This document shows, piece after piece, positions 33,796 to 42,950 of a stretch of DNA of 64,000 bases. The stretch is from Paracoccaceae bacterium (GTDB lineage: Bacteria; Pseudomonadota; Alphaproteobacteria; Rhodobacterales; Rhodobacteraceae), in NCBI GenBank assembly GCA_024236495.1, contig JACKKJ010000006.1, forward strand, positions 62,001 to 126,000. The letters run 5' to 3'. Each line of letters begins with the position of its first letter. Position 1 is the stretch's first letter. The notes under the pieces were generated by a model. It saw only the letters and a program-made list of their open reading frames with translations, did not search any database and was not told where the DNA came from. Made by a program: the position numbers and the translations under genes.

Positions 33796-34549
33796 CTAGC
33801 CGACCAGCCCCAGCGCCGGAAAGGTCTCCAGCAGCCAGTAGGAAAAGGCGCTGAAACTGCCGGTAACCATCATCAACCCGATCGTCCACAAGAGCAGGCC
33901 CATGATCTTCTCGATCCGCGCCATGTGGCGCTTGAGAAAGGCCATCGCCCCCTTGAGGCGCGGGAAGAAGGCCGCCACCAGAAGGAACGGGATCCCGAGC
34001 CCGAAGGCATAGACCGCCAGCAGCGCCGCACCGCGCGGCAAGCTCGCGTCCTCGGCCGCTAAGTGTCAGGATCATGCCCAGTTGCGGGCCGATGCAGGGG
34101 GTCCAGCCGAAGGCGAAGGCAAGGCCCAGAAGATAGGCGCCAAAGGCGCTGCCACCCCGGTCGCCCGCGTCGATTCGCGCCTCCCGGTCCAGGAAGGGGA
34201 TGCGGAACACACCGATGAAATGCGCGCCGAAGATCATCACGACGATCCCCGCCCCGGTCGAGAACCAGTCCTGGTTTTGCAAGAGGAAGCGGCCAAGCGC
34301 CGAGGCCGCGATGCCCAGCAGGAGAAAGACGGTCGACAGCCCCAGGACGAAGAACACCGCCGCCAGAAGCGCGGCGCGCCGGGCGCGGGCCTGCCCCTCC
34401 ATCTCGCCCATGCCGATCCCGGCCATATAGGCAAGGTACGACGGCACCACCGGCAGCACGCAGGGACTGACGAAGGACAGCACGCCCGCAAGAAGGGCGA
34501 CAAAGGCAGCCAGGGGAAACCCGCCGGTCAGGAAGCTTGGGTCGAACAT
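33796..34549 (-). pseudogene. ccdA: Cytochrome c biogenesis protein CcdA, one frameshift
   Basis: Inner-membrane protein (six helices) that carries reducing power from thioredoxin to periplasmic thiol proteins for cytochrome c assembly. The two redox cysteines are in SFVSPCVLPVVPSYLAYMAG and GWTPCIGPQLGMILTL. The frame shifts near 34060: the coding strand reads ACACTTAGCGGCC; dropping one base there restores LTLAAEDASLPRGAALLAVYAFGLGIPFLL and continues to the stop at 33796, for about 250 residues. ATG 34549 has AAGGAG upstream. The fault may be a sequencing error or a real recent inactivation. Confidence 0.85.
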
Positions 34550-34627
34550 GGCCACTCCTTAACGCAGGCCCGGGTCAGGATCATCCGCTTGCGCGCTCAA
34601 CGCCGATCACAAGCCCGTGGCCGGTCA

Positions 34628-34653
34628 GGAAAACGCCGGGCATCTGCCCGGCG
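34628..34653 (-). terminator. Intrinsic terminator after rne
   Basis: An 8-bp perfect stem (34634-34641 with 34646-34653, CGCCGGGC) with a 4-base loop is followed on the minus strand by TTTTCC. It lies 16 bases after the rne stop and ahead of the ccdA gene, so it should end the rne transcript. Confidence 0.8.
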
Positions 34654-34668
34654 CATTCCGATCTTTCC

Positions 34669-37446
34669 TCAGCGCCCGAGGGACCACCAGCCCCGGCGCC
34701 TGGGCTTGTCCGGGTCGGACCCGGCCGCCTCGGCCTCTGCCGGATCGGGCTGCAGCCCGCTGCCCGCTTCCGCCGTTTCCATCGCCGGCTGTTCGACCGG
34801 CGCCGGCTCGGGCTGTACGACCTCCGGGGCTGCCTCGGACGCTGCCACGGGGGCGGCTTCCGGCGCGGTTTCCGTTGCAGCTTCCGGCGCAGCTTCCGTT
34901 GCGGGCGCGACCTCTGCCGCCTTTGCGGCCTTTGACCTCGGCTTGCGGGCACGCGCGGGCTTCGGCGCCTCGGCGGGCACCTCTGCGGCGGGTTCCGCGG
35001 GCACCTCTGCGGTCGCTTCGGCCGTGGCCTCGGGGGCCGTCGCATCCGCCTTCGCGGCGCGTGGCTTGCGGGTCCGCTTCGGCTTGGCAGGCACTTCGGA
35101 GGCGGCGTCGGCGGTCTCTGCCGGTGCCCCTGCGGCGGCTTCCCCTGCGGCGGCTTCCCCTGCGGGTTCGGCAGGCGCATCCGTGACCTCAGCCTTCGCG
35201 GACTTGCGCGACCGGCCGCGGCGTGCCTTCGGTTTTGCAGCGGCCTCCGTCGCCTCGACTGCGGCGTCCTGCGCCTCGGCGTCGCTTGCCGCGTCGTCCT
35301 GCGAACCTGCCGGGCTGTCGGCTTCGGACTCGGTGGCGCCCGACGGATCGGCCTCGCCCGCGCGCCCCTCGCCATTGCCGCCCTTGCGGCGGCGGCGGCG
35401 ACGGCGCTTCTTCTTGCGGCCCGGTTCGCCCTCGGCGGCCTGCGGCGTGGCGACGGCCGAGGTCTCTTCCTCGTCCTCCGCCTCGTCCAGTTCGTCCTCG
35501 ATCTCCTCGTCCTCGATCTCGGGCATCAGCGTCGCATCGACCGACACGACCGTCGCCTGGACCTCTGGCACGAAGCGGGTCGCGGTCTTGAACTTCTCGA
35601 TCACGTAATCGGGGCTGATCAGCGAGGGTTCCGCCTCGATCCGCACCGACAGACCATAGCGCGCCTCGATCTGGGCGACATGCTCGCGCTTCTGGTTCAT
35701 CAGGAAGTTGACCACCGCGACCGGCGCCTTCAGAAGCACCTCGCGCGACCGCTTGCGCGTGCCCTCTTCCTCAAGCTGGCGCAGGATCTGCAGCGCAAGG
35801 CTGTCGTCGGATCGGATGATCCCGGTTCCGTGGCAATGCGCGCAGGGCTGCGTCGTCGATTCGAGCATGCCGGGGCGCAACCGCTGGCGGCTCATCTCAA
35901 GAAGGCCAAAGCCCGAGATCCGACCGACCTGGATGCGCGCGCGGTCGGTCTTCAGCCGTTCCTTCAGGCGCTTTTCGACGGAGGCGTTGTTCTTGCGCTC
36001 CTCCATGTCGATGAAGTCGATCACGATCAGACCGGCCAGGTCGCGCAGCCGGAGCTGGCGCGCCACCTCGTCCGCGGCCTCGAGGTTGGTCTTGAGCGCC
36101 GTCTCCTCGATCGAGCCTTCCTTGGTGGCCCGGCCGGAGTTCACGTCGACCGCCACCAGCGCCTCGGTCACGCCGATGACGATGTAGCCGCCGGATTTCA
36201 GCTGCACGACCGGGTTGAACATCCCGGCCAGGTAGCTTTCCACCTGGTAGCGCGCGAAGAGGGGCAGCGCCTCGGCATAGTGCTTCACGTTCTTGGCATG
36301 GGACGGCATGATCATCTTCATGAAGTCCTTGGCCGCGCGATAGCCCTTGTCGCCCTCGACCAGGACCTCGTCGATGTCCTTGTTGTAAAGGTCGCGGATC
36401 GAGCGCTTGATCAGGTCGCCTTCCTCATAGATCGGCGCGGGCGCGATCGACTTCAGCGTCAGGTCGCGGATCTGTTCCCAAAGCCGCATCAGGTATTCGT
36501 AGTCGCGCTTGATCTCGGTCTTGGTCCGCTGGCTGCCGGCGGTGCGGATGATCAGACCGGCGCCCTCGGGCACCTCGATCTCGGTCGCGATTTCCTTCAG
36601 CTTCTTGCGGTCGGCGGCATTGGTGATCTTGCGGCTGATCCCGCCACCGCGCGCGGTGTTGGGCATCAGGACGCAGTAGCGGCCGGCAAGGCTTAGGTAG
36701 GTCGTCAGCGCCGCGCCCTTGTTGCCGCGTTCTTCCTTGACCACCTGCACCAGCATGATCTGGCGGACCTTCACGACCTCCTGGATCTTGTACTTGCGCG
36801 GCCGCGGCTTGCGGGGCTGACGAATCTCCTCGGCCACGTCCTCCTCGGCGACCGACTCGATCTCGTCGTCGGTGTCGGAGGCGTGGTCAGCGGCGACATA
36901 GGGTTCCTCGGTCACGACGTTGCCGGCATCGTCGCCAGCGCCCGCCTCGATGGCACCGGCGATGGCATCGTCAGCCGGGTCTGCCGGCGCCGCGCCGCTC
37001 TGCGCGGCGTCTTCCGCTTCGGACAGATCGACGACGGCCATTCCGGGGATCTCGTCGCTGCGAAGCGTCGCGTCCTGGCTGCCTGCGGCCTCGGCCTGGT
37101 GGCGCGACTTGTGGCGGCGGCGCGACCGGGACGGCTCCTCCGCCTCCATCGCCTCTGCATAGGCGCGCTCCTCGGCAAGAAGCGCCTGACGGTCGGCGAC
37201 GGGGATCTGGTAGTAATCCGGATGGATTTCCGAAAACGCGAGGAAGCCGTGGCGATTCCCGCCGTAATCGACAAAGGCCGCCTGCAGCGACGGCTCGACG
37301 CGCGTCACCTTCGCAAGATAGATGTTTCCGGCTAGCTGGCGCTTGTTGACTGTTTCAAAGTCGAATTCCTCGACCTTGTTTCCGTCCACCACCACGACGC
37401 GGGTCTCTTCCGCGTGGGTGGCATCGATGAGCATTTTCTTGGCCAT
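34669..37446 (-). CDS. rne: Ribonuclease E
   Basis: Main endonuclease for mRNA decay and rRNA/tRNA processing; scaffold of the degradosome. Length 925 residues. The S1 domain begins NIYLAKVTRVEPSLQAAFVDYGGNRHGFL and is interrupted at about residues 100-218 by an acidic insertion, normal in alphaproteobacteria. Catalytic aspartates lie in ALVAVDVNSG (Asp434) and VIDFIDM (Asp477), the zinc link is CAHCHGTG (535-542). The C-terminal third is disordered, rich in Ala, Pro, Glu and Lys, where partners bind. I chose ATG 37446 (MAKKMLIDATHAEE). It has a long upstream gap that may hold an autoregulatory leader. Confidence 0.96.
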   Translation of the reverse strand: MAKKMLIDATHAEETRVVVVDGNKVEEFDFETVNKRQLAGNIYLAKVTRVEPSLQAAFVDYGGNRHGFLAFSEIHPDYYQIPVADRQALLAEERAYAEAMEAEEPSRSRRRHKSRHQAEAAGSQDATLRSDEIPGMAVVDLSEAEDAAQSGAAPADPADDAIAGAIEAGAGDDAGNVVTEEPYVAADHASDTDDEIESVAEEDVAEEIRQPRKPRPRKYKIQEVVKVRQIMLVQVVKEERGNKGAALTTYLSLAGRYCVLMPNTARGGGISRKITNAADRKKLKEIATEIEVPEGAGLIIRTAGSQRTKTEIKRDYEYLMRLWEQIRDLTLKSIAPAPIYEEGDLIKRSIRDLYNKDIDEVLVEGDKGYRAAKDFMKMIMPSHAKNVKHYAEALPLFARYQVESYLAGMFNPVVQLKSGGYIVIGVTEALVAVDVNSGRATKEGSIEETALKTNLEAADEVARQLRLRDLAGLIVIDFIDMEERKNNASVEKRLKERLKTDRARIQVGRISGFGLLEMSRQRLRPGMLESTTQPCAHCHGTGIIRSDDSLALQILRQLEEEGTRKRSREVLLKAPVAVVNFLMNQKREHVAQIEARYGLSVRIEAEPSLISPDYVIEKFKTATRFVPEVQATVVSVDATLMPEIEDEEIEDELDEAEDEEETSAVATPQAAEGEPGRKKKRRRRRRRKGGNGEGRAGEADPSGATESEADSPAGSQDDAASDAEAQDAAVEATEAAAKPKARRGRSRKSAKAEVTDAPAEPAGEAAAGEAAAGAPAETADAASEVPAKPKRTRKPRAAKADATAPEATAEATAEVPAEPAAEVPAEAPKPARARKPRSKAAKAAEVAPATEAAPEAATETAPEAAPVAASEAAPEVVQPEPAPVEQPAMETAEAGSGLQPDPAEAEAAGSDPDKPRRRGWWSLGR

Positions 37447-37922
37447 GAATGGGTTCCGCATGCACCTGGCCGCGCCCGTCCTGGCGGGCGGGAACGGTCG
37501 GGGGCATGTTGTGCTGTGGCGTTGCCGGTCGGCGCAGCAACGGCACGGGCGGGCGTTCCTGCGCCTGCCCTCTCGTCATTTCCTGCGTCGATTGACATCG
37601 CGTTTCTGTCCTGAATGCCCCTGGGGGCACCCTTTGCTGAGCCCCGCGCCGGAAGGCGGCGGGGTGTTTGATCGGCCTTCCGGCCAATGTCACCTGCCGG
37701 GGTCCGTCACCGGACCGGGCAGAGAATTCGTCACGCCGGCGGACACGAAATGCGCCCCGGACCGGCCTGCCCCGACATTAGCGAGTTTGCAGGCGCAAAG
37801 ACAATGGCGAAAATGCGGGCAGGGAAACGCCGGCCGGCGCCCGCGGCCCGCGGCTCTTCATTCTGGCCGAAATACTCCGGGGGTCCGGGGGCGGCCCCCC
37901 CGGCCTTCGGGCTCTCGCACGC
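37447..37922. other. Gene-free 476-base stretch: rne leader and 3' end of dctD
   Basis: No credible gene on either strand. It should contain the rne promoter and 5' leader (minus strand), with G+C-rich inverted repeats around 37640-37670 (CCCCGC-GCCGGAAGGC-GGCGGGG) that could be the structured leader through which RNase E controls its own message in other bacteria. The dctD-proximal end carries a dispersed repeat copy (37858-37882). Confidence 0.6.
37858..37905. repeat. Dispersed intergenic repeat copy downstream of dctD
   Basis: TTCATTCTGGCCGAAATACT continues CCGGGGG and is followed by a G/C hairpin (GGGGGC-GGC-CCCCCC around 37886-37901). It lies about 40 bases beyond the dctD stop, so it may help end that transcript. 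Confidence 0.75.
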
Positions 37923-39254
37923 TCAGAGGTAATCCTGCCGCTGAAGCCCGTATTTCGCCATCTTCTCGTTCAGTGTCCGGCGTGGCAGGCACAATTCCTC
38001 CATCACCGCGGTGATCGATCCGCGGTGGCGGCGCATGGTGTTGTCGATCAGCATCTTCTCGAAGCTTTCGACATATTCCTTCAGGGGCTTGCCCTCCGTC
38101 GTCATGGTCTGGTCCGCCTCCTCGTTCTCCGACATCAGGAGTGAGGCGATGGATCCGGTGCCGCGGCGGTTTTGCAGGACCGCGCGTTCGGCGACGTTGA
38201 TCAGCTGGCGGACGTTGCCCGGCCAGGGCGCCTGCAGAAGCTGCGCGGCCTCCTGCGCGGTGACCTGCGGTGCCTCGCAGCCGTATTCCTCGGCGAACTG
38301 TTCGGAAAGGCGCGTGAAGAGCACCAGGATATCTTCGCCGCGCGACCGCAGCGGCGGCAACATGATCTTCAGCGCGGCAAGACGATAGTAAAGGTCGGGG
38401 CGCAGCGCGTCCTCGACCGTGTGGCCCTGTTCATGATCGTTGCAGATCGCGATGATGCGGGTTTCGGCCGGGGTGCCCTGGTCGTTGATGAAGGTCAGGA
38501 GCCGCGACTGCAGCGCGTGGCTCAGCGCCTCCACGTCCTCAAGGACAAGCGTGCCGCCGCGCGCCTCCTCGACCAGCGGGATCTGCCCGCCCTCCTCCAT
38601 CGGTCCGAAAAGCCGCTTGCCCAGCATCTCTTCGGCGAAGGCCGCGCAGCTGACGACGACGAACTTCTTGCCCGCGCGCGGACCGACCGCATGGAGCGCA
38701 TGCGCCACCAGCGTCTTGCCGGTTCCCGTCTCGCCGTCGATCAGGACGTGGCCGTCGGCCTGGCCAAGATCAAGGATATCCTCGCGCAGGCGTTCCATCG
38801 CCGGCGAATTGCCGATCAGCTTCTTCATCAGCGTCGTGCCGTCCGCCAGCTCGCGACGCAGCGCGCGGTTGTCGAGCGTCATGCGCCGCGCCTGGGTCGC
38901 GCGCTTGGCAAGTTCGGTCATGCGGTCGGGGTTGAACGGCTTTTCCAGAAAGTCGTAGGCGCCGACCCGCATCGCCTCCACCGCCATCGGCACGTCGCCG
39001 TGACCGGTGATCATGATGACCGGCAGGCCGCTGTCGACGCTCATCAGCTTCTTGAGGAACTGCATCCCGTCCATCCCCGGCATCTTGATGTCGGAGACGA
39101 CGACACCGGGCCAGTCCGCCCCGATCACCTTCAGCGCTTCTTCCGCCGAGGGATAGGTGACGGTGTCGAAGCCCGACAGCGCAAGCCACTGGCTGATCGA
39201 CTGGCGCATGTCCTGTTCGTCGTCGACGATCGCGATCTTCATCATCCGGGCCAT
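37923..39254 (-). CDS. dctD: DctD-type response regulator with AAA+ domain but no GAFTGA motif
   Basis: A 443-residue regulator: receiver domain 1-125 (IAIVDDEQDM, phospho-site Asp55 in VVVSDIKMPGMDG, Lys105 in LEKPFNPD), AAA+ domain 145-370 with Walker A GETGTGKT (174-181), and a C-terminal Fis-like helix-turn-helix (GSITAVMEELCLPRRTLNEKMAKYGL). The usual sigma-54 contact loop GAFTGA is absent: the segment reads KRLFGPMEEGGQIPLVEEARGG, and Walker B is LVLEDVE instead of LFLDEIG. It therefore probably does not activate sigma-54 polymerase. Start ATG 39254 lies seven bases after dctB. It presumably controls C4-dicarboxylate uptake. Confidence 0.9.
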   Translation of the reverse strand: MARMMKIAIVDDEQDMRQSISQWLALSGFDTVTYPSAEEALKVIGADWPGVVVSDIKMPGMDGMQFLKKLMSVDSGLPVIMITGHGDVPMAVEAMRVGAYDFLEKPFNPDRMTELAKRATQARRMTLDNRALRRELADGTTLMKKLIGNSPAMERLREDILDLGQADGHVLIDGETGTGKTLVAHALHAVGPRAGKKFVVVSCAAFAEEMLGKRLFGPMEEGGQIPLVEEARGGTLVLEDVEALSHALQSRLLTFINDQGTPAETRIIAICNDHEQGHTVEDALRPDLYYRLAALKIMLPPLRSRGEDILVLFTRLSEQFAEEYGCEAPQVTAQEAAQLLQAPWPGNVRQLINVAERAVLQNRRGTGSIASLLMSENEEADQTMTTEGKPLKEYVESFEKMLIDNTMRRHRGSITAVMEELCLPRRTLNEKMAKYGLQRQDYL

Positions 39255-39261
39255 GGTCACC

Positions 39262-41037
39262 TCATTCCGCCGCGCGGGTCTTGTCTTGCAATATGGGAAG
39301 CTGCACTTCGAAAACAGCCCCCCCGCCCGGCGCGTTGCGCGCCGTCAGCCGTCCCCCAAGGTCGTTCACGATCCCCGAGGAAATGGCAAGCCCGAGGCCG
39401 ACACCGTCGCCGGGCTTCTTGGTGGTGTAGAAAGGCTCGAAAAGCTCGTCGAGATTGGCGATGCCATGACCGTTGTCGCGCACCGTCAGGGTCGCCGTCT
39501 CGCCCGCCGACAAGAGGATCTCGACCTGCGGCGCGGCGATGTCGCGGGTGGCGTCGACGGCATTTCGCAAGAGGTTGATCAGCACCTGTTCCAGGCGGAT
39601 CCGGTCGGCCATGACCATGACCGGCGTGCGCGGCAGCGTGTGGGTGATGCGGATCTTTCCCGACCGCAGAGTCGGTTCCATCATCGACAGCGCAGAGGAC
39701 ACGCAATTGCGAACGTCTATTGGCTCAAACGCCTCTCCGCCCTTGCGGGCATAGCTTTTCAGCTGGCGGGTGATCGCGCCCATCCGCTCGATCAGGTCGT
39801 CGATGCGCTGGAAGGAGGAAAGCGCCTCTTCGGCGCGGCGGCGCTGCAAGAGCAGACGGGCACCGGCAAGGTAGGTCTTCATTGCCGCAAGGGGCTGATT
39901 CAGCTCGTGGCTGACGGCTGCCGACATCTCGCCAAGCGCGGCCAGTTTTGACGATTGCGCCAGCGTCTGCTCGGCCACGGCGAGGTCTTTCTGGACCTTC
40001 TCGCGTTCGGCGATTTCCCGCTGCAACCGCGCATTGAGCTGGCGCAGTTCCGCCGATTCCCGGCGGAAGACGGCGGTCTCGTTCCGGGCTCGCCGCGACA
40101 GGAACCAGAAGGCCGCCGCCATCAGGAGCGCAAATCCCATGATTTCGAGCGACAGGACCGCGTTCACGCGCTCGCGAATCGAATCATAGGTCGTGAAGGA
40201 CACGATCCGCCAACCCCGGAAGGGCACCCGCGCCTCGTTGCGCAACACCGCCTCGCCGCGGACATAGGCATCGGGATGGGAATTCGCCCAGTCATAGGTG
40301 GCACGGACGGCCCGCCCGATCGCGGTGTCGGGCGGGCTGATCGCCAGCGCCTCGTCCAGGCTTCGCCCGCGCCAGCGCGGCTCGGTCGCAAGGATGACGG
40401 TGCCTGAACTGTCGATGACCGCGACCGCGTCGGCAAATCCCGCCCAGCCGCGTTCGAACTTCGCCAGTTCGGCGGCGACGAGGATGACCCCGACGACCTT
40501 TCCATCGACATGGATGGACCGGGAGTAGGCAAAGTCGAACCCGCCGCTTTCGCGCGCCGCGACGGTAAAGATCGTATCGCGGGCACGCAGCGCCTCGACG
40601 AACTGCGGCGTCTGGCCAAGATTCGTTCCGATCTTGTTGCGGTCGGTCGCGGCGACAGTCCGGCCGCTGATGTCGAGAAGCTGGATCGAGGCGGCGCCAA
40701 TCTCGGCCTGGGCCGAGATCAGCTTCTGCGAGGTCATCGAATATTCGCCGGCGGTCAATGAACCGGCCAGCGAGGGGTCGCGCGTCAGCAGGAGCGGCAC
40801 GACCGAGGTCCGTTGCAGTTCGGTCAGGATGTTGCCGGTGTAAAGCGCCAGCCGCACCTCGGCGCGGCCCCGGGTGGAGTCCGTGAAACTCCGGGTCAGG
40901 AAGGCATTGGTGTACCAGATGACCGCCGCCGCGATCGCAATGACAGCAACCGCCACCCCGCGCAGGAGCCACCGACCGCGCGTGGCGGATCGGCCCGGCA
41001 GGGCACGCGGCATCTCTGTCTGGTCTGCACCCGGCAT
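39262..41037 (-). CDS. dctB: DctB-type sensor histidine kinase
   Basis: Membrane kinase partner of the DctD-type regulator. The 591-residue protein has a first transmembrane helix (residues ~24-44), a large periplasmic PAS/CACHE-like domain (~45-295) for C4-dicarboxylates such as succinate, a second helix (~296-314), a coiled coil, the HisKA box SAAVSHELNQPLAAMKTY (His377) and the ATPase domain with LLRNAVDAT, DNGHG and GVGLGLA. The stop lies seven bases before dctD. No DctP/Q/M transporter genes are in this window, so the target is not visible. Confidence 0.9.
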   Translation of the reverse strand: MPGADQTEMPRALPGRSATRGRWLLRGVAVAVIAIAAAVIWYTNAFLTRSFTDSTRGRAEVRLALYTGNILTELQRTSVVPLLLTRDPSLAGSLTAGEYSMTSQKLISAQAEIGAASIQLLDISGRTVAATDRNKIGTNLGQTPQFVEALRARDTIFTVAARESGGFDFAYSRSIHVDGKVVGVILVAAELAKFERGWAGFADAVAVIDSSGTVILATEPRWRGRSLDEALAISPPDTAIGRAVRATYDWANSHPDAYVRGEAVLRNEARVPFRGWRIVSFTTYDSIRERVNAVLSLEIMGFALLMAAAFWFLSRRARNETAVFRRESAELRQLNARLQREIAEREKVQKDLAVAEQTLAQSSKLAALGEMSAAVSHELNQPLAAMKTYLAGARLLLQRRRAEEALSSFQRIDDLIERMGAITRQLKSYARKGGEAFEPIDVRNCVSSALSMMEPTLRSGKIRITHTLPRTPVMVMADRIRLEQVLINLLRNAVDATRDIAAPQVEILLSAGETATLTVRDNGHGIANLDELFEPFYTTKKPGDGVGLGLAISSGIVNDLGGRLTARNAPGGGAVFEVQLPILQDKTRAAE

Positions 41038-41086
41038 GATGGCGCGATCCTACCCGCAGGCCGGTGTCGCCTCAAGCCGGGGCGCG

Positions 41087-41755
41087 TCAGGCAAGCGCCA
41101 TCGCGCTCATCAGCGAACGGAAGAGAACCGCGCCGCCGGTGCCGCCCTGCGCAGCTTCCACCACCCGTTCGGGGTGGGGCATCATGCCGAGGACGCGGCG
41201 GTTCCCGGAGAGGACCCCGGCGATGTCGGCCGTCGCGCCGTTGGGATTGTCCACATAGGTAAAGGCGATGCGGTCCTCGTCCCTGAGCCGCGCGAGTCCC
41301 TCGGCGTCGATCGTGTAGTTGCCATCGTGATGGGCGATCGGCACCCGCACGAGGTCGCCCGCCGCCCAGCCCGAGGTAAAGACGCTGTCGGCTGTCGCGA
41401 CACGCAGATCGACGGGCTTGCAGACGAACTTCAGCCCCGCGTTGCGCATCAGCGCGCCGGGGAGGAGACCGGTTTCGGTCAGCACCTGGAACCCGTTGCA
41501 GATGCCGATGGCATGGCCACCCGCATGGACGAAGTCCGCCACCGACCGCATCACCGGCGACTGGGCCGCGATGGCCCCGCAGCGCAGGTAGTCGCCAAAG
41601 GAAAACCCGCCGGGGATGCCGACGATATCGATCCCCCTGGGCAGGTCGGCGTCCTTGTGCCAGACGCGGACGACATCCGCCCCGGCCTTTTCGAAGGCCA
41701 CGGCAAGATCGCGGTCGCAGTTCGATCCGGGGAAGGTGATGACGGCGGCTTTCAT
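41087..41755 (-). CDS. purQ: Phosphoribosylformylglycinamidine synthase, glutaminase subunit
   Basis: Glutamine-hydrolysing subunit that passes ammonia to PurL in the fourth step of purine synthesis. The 222-residue class I glutaminase has the nucleophile Cys86 in GICNGFQ and the His-Glu pair in MMPHPERV. It works as a complex with PurS (present upstream) and PurL (not in window). The usual alphaproteobacterial order is purC-purS-purQ; here an alcohol dehydrogenase gene and a 151-base gap separate purS from purQ. Confidence 0.97.
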   Translation of the reverse strand: MKAAVITFPGSNCDRDLAVAFEKAGADVVRVWHKDADLPRGIDIVGIPGGFSFGDYLRCGAIAAQSPVMRSVADFVHAGGHAIGICNGFQVLTETGLLPGALMRNAGLKFVCKPVDLRVATADSVFTSGWAAGDLVRVPIAHHDGNYTIDAEGLARLRDEDRIAFTYVDNPNGATADIAGVLSGNRRVLGMMPHPERVVEAAQGGTGGAVLFRSLMSAMALA

Positions 41756-41859
41756 GGGCGGTCCTCGGCTTTTGGGCGTGGCTGGAGCCGGGCCTGTCGG
41801 CCCGGTTGCGGTCCATGGCGCGCAGATAGCGCAAAGCGCGCGCGGGTACCAGCGGCGGA

Positions 41860-41903
41860 TTGGGGCGCTGCCCCAAACCCCGAGGTATTTGGCGCAAGAT
41901 GAA
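41860..41903. repeat. Dispersed intergenic repeat copy plus hairpin, between purQ and the alcohol dehydrogenase
   Basis: TTGGGGC-GCT-GCCCCAA (41860-41876) forms a perfect 7-bp hairpin, followed by CGAGGTATTTGGCGCAAGATGAA (in two parts 41881-41900), an inverted-orientation copy of the repeat family. It lies directly after the alcohol dehydrogenase stop. Confidence 0.75.
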
Positions 41904-41906
41904 CCA

Positions 41907-42950
41907 TCAGCGGCCGAAGTCCGTGATCACCGCGACGCCCGGCGGCGCGGGGCTGTCGAAGGCCGCGAGTTCCCCCGAGGCGGCCGATAGCGCGATGCGG
42001 CGGGCGATGAGCGGTGAAAGATCGACCCCGCCCGCCTCGATCAGCGAAAGAAGGCTCGGGTAGCGCCAGGCGGGCATGCCGCGGGTGCCGAAGATCGCGA
42101 GCTGGCCGGAATAGACCGCATCCATCGGCAGGTTCATGGTCACATGCGGCCCGGCGGGCATGCCGATCTGGACCATGCGGCCAAGCTTCCTGAGCGATTT
42201 CAGCGCGCTGGCGGTGGTTTCGGCGATCCCCAGCGCCTCTACCGCGACGTCGGCGCCGCCGCCTGTGATCTCTCGGATGGCGGCGGGCGCGTCGGTGTCG
42301 GCGGCGTTGACCACCGCGTCGGCGCCATGGGCCAGCGCATGCGCGAGCTTGGCGGCGACGACATCGACCATCACCACCCGCGCGCCGATCGCCTTGGCGA
42401 GGATCAGCGCGGAAAGGCCGACGCCGCCGGTCCCGAAGACGGCGAGCCATTCGCCGGGGCGCAAGGCCGCGCGCCCGGTGAGCCCGTGCCAGGCGGTCGT
42501 GACGCGACAGCCGAGCGCGGCGGCCAGCGCCGGGTCCATCGTGGCGGGCAGCGCCGTGAGGTTGTGATCGGCGCGCGCCACGGCGATCCTTTCGGCGAAG
42601 GCGCCGGGATGGGTGAAGCCCGGGATGATCTGCGACGGACAGGTCGTCTGGTTGCCGGCCGCGCAGGCCGGGCACTGGCCGCAGGCAAGGATGAAGGGCG
42701 CGATGACCCGGTCGCCGCGGCGCCAGCGGCTGACCCGGGGGCCCGTCTCCTCGACCACGCCGCAGTATTCGTGGCCGGGCACATGGGGCAGGACGACATC
42801 GGGATCGGCGCCGGTCCAGCTGTGCCAGTCGGACCGGCAGACGCCACAGGCCAGCACCCTCAGGACGACGCCGTCGTCGGGGCAGTCGGGATCGGGCAGG
42901 TCCGAGATTTCAAGCGGCGCGCGGAACCCCGTGAGGACCGCGGCACGCAT
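41907..42950 (-). CDS. Zinc-dependent alcohol dehydrogenase
   Basis: A 347-residue medium-chain dehydrogenase: catalytic zinc ligand in LACGVCRSDWHSW, HVPGHEYCGVVEE, the four structural-zinc cysteines in CGQCPACAAGNQTTC, and the Rossmann motif FGTGGVGLSA. It oxidises an alcohol or reduces an aldehyde with NAD(P); substrate unknown. Its start shares one base with the purS stop (TGATG), so it is coupled to the purine genes. This position inside a purine operon is unusual and suggests an inserted gene; codon use looks like that of the neighbours, so the insertion is not recent foreign DNA. Confidence 0.93.
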   Translation of the reverse strand: MRAAVLTGFRAPLEISDLPDPDCPDDGVVLRVLACGVCRSDWHSWTGADPDVVLPHVPGHEYCGVVEETGPRVSRWRRGDRVIAPFILACGQCPACAAGNQTTCPSQIIPGFTHPGAFAERIAVARADHNLTALPATMDPALAAALGCRVTTAWHGLTGRAALRPGEWLAVFGTGGVGLSALILAKAIGARVVMVDVVAAKLAHALAHGADAVVNAADTDAPAAIREITGGGADVAVEALGIAETTASALKSLRKLGRMVQIGMPAGPHVTMNLPMDAVYSGQLAIFGTRGMPAWRYPSLLSLIEAGGVDLSPLIARRIALSAASGELAAFDSPAPPGVAVITDFGR

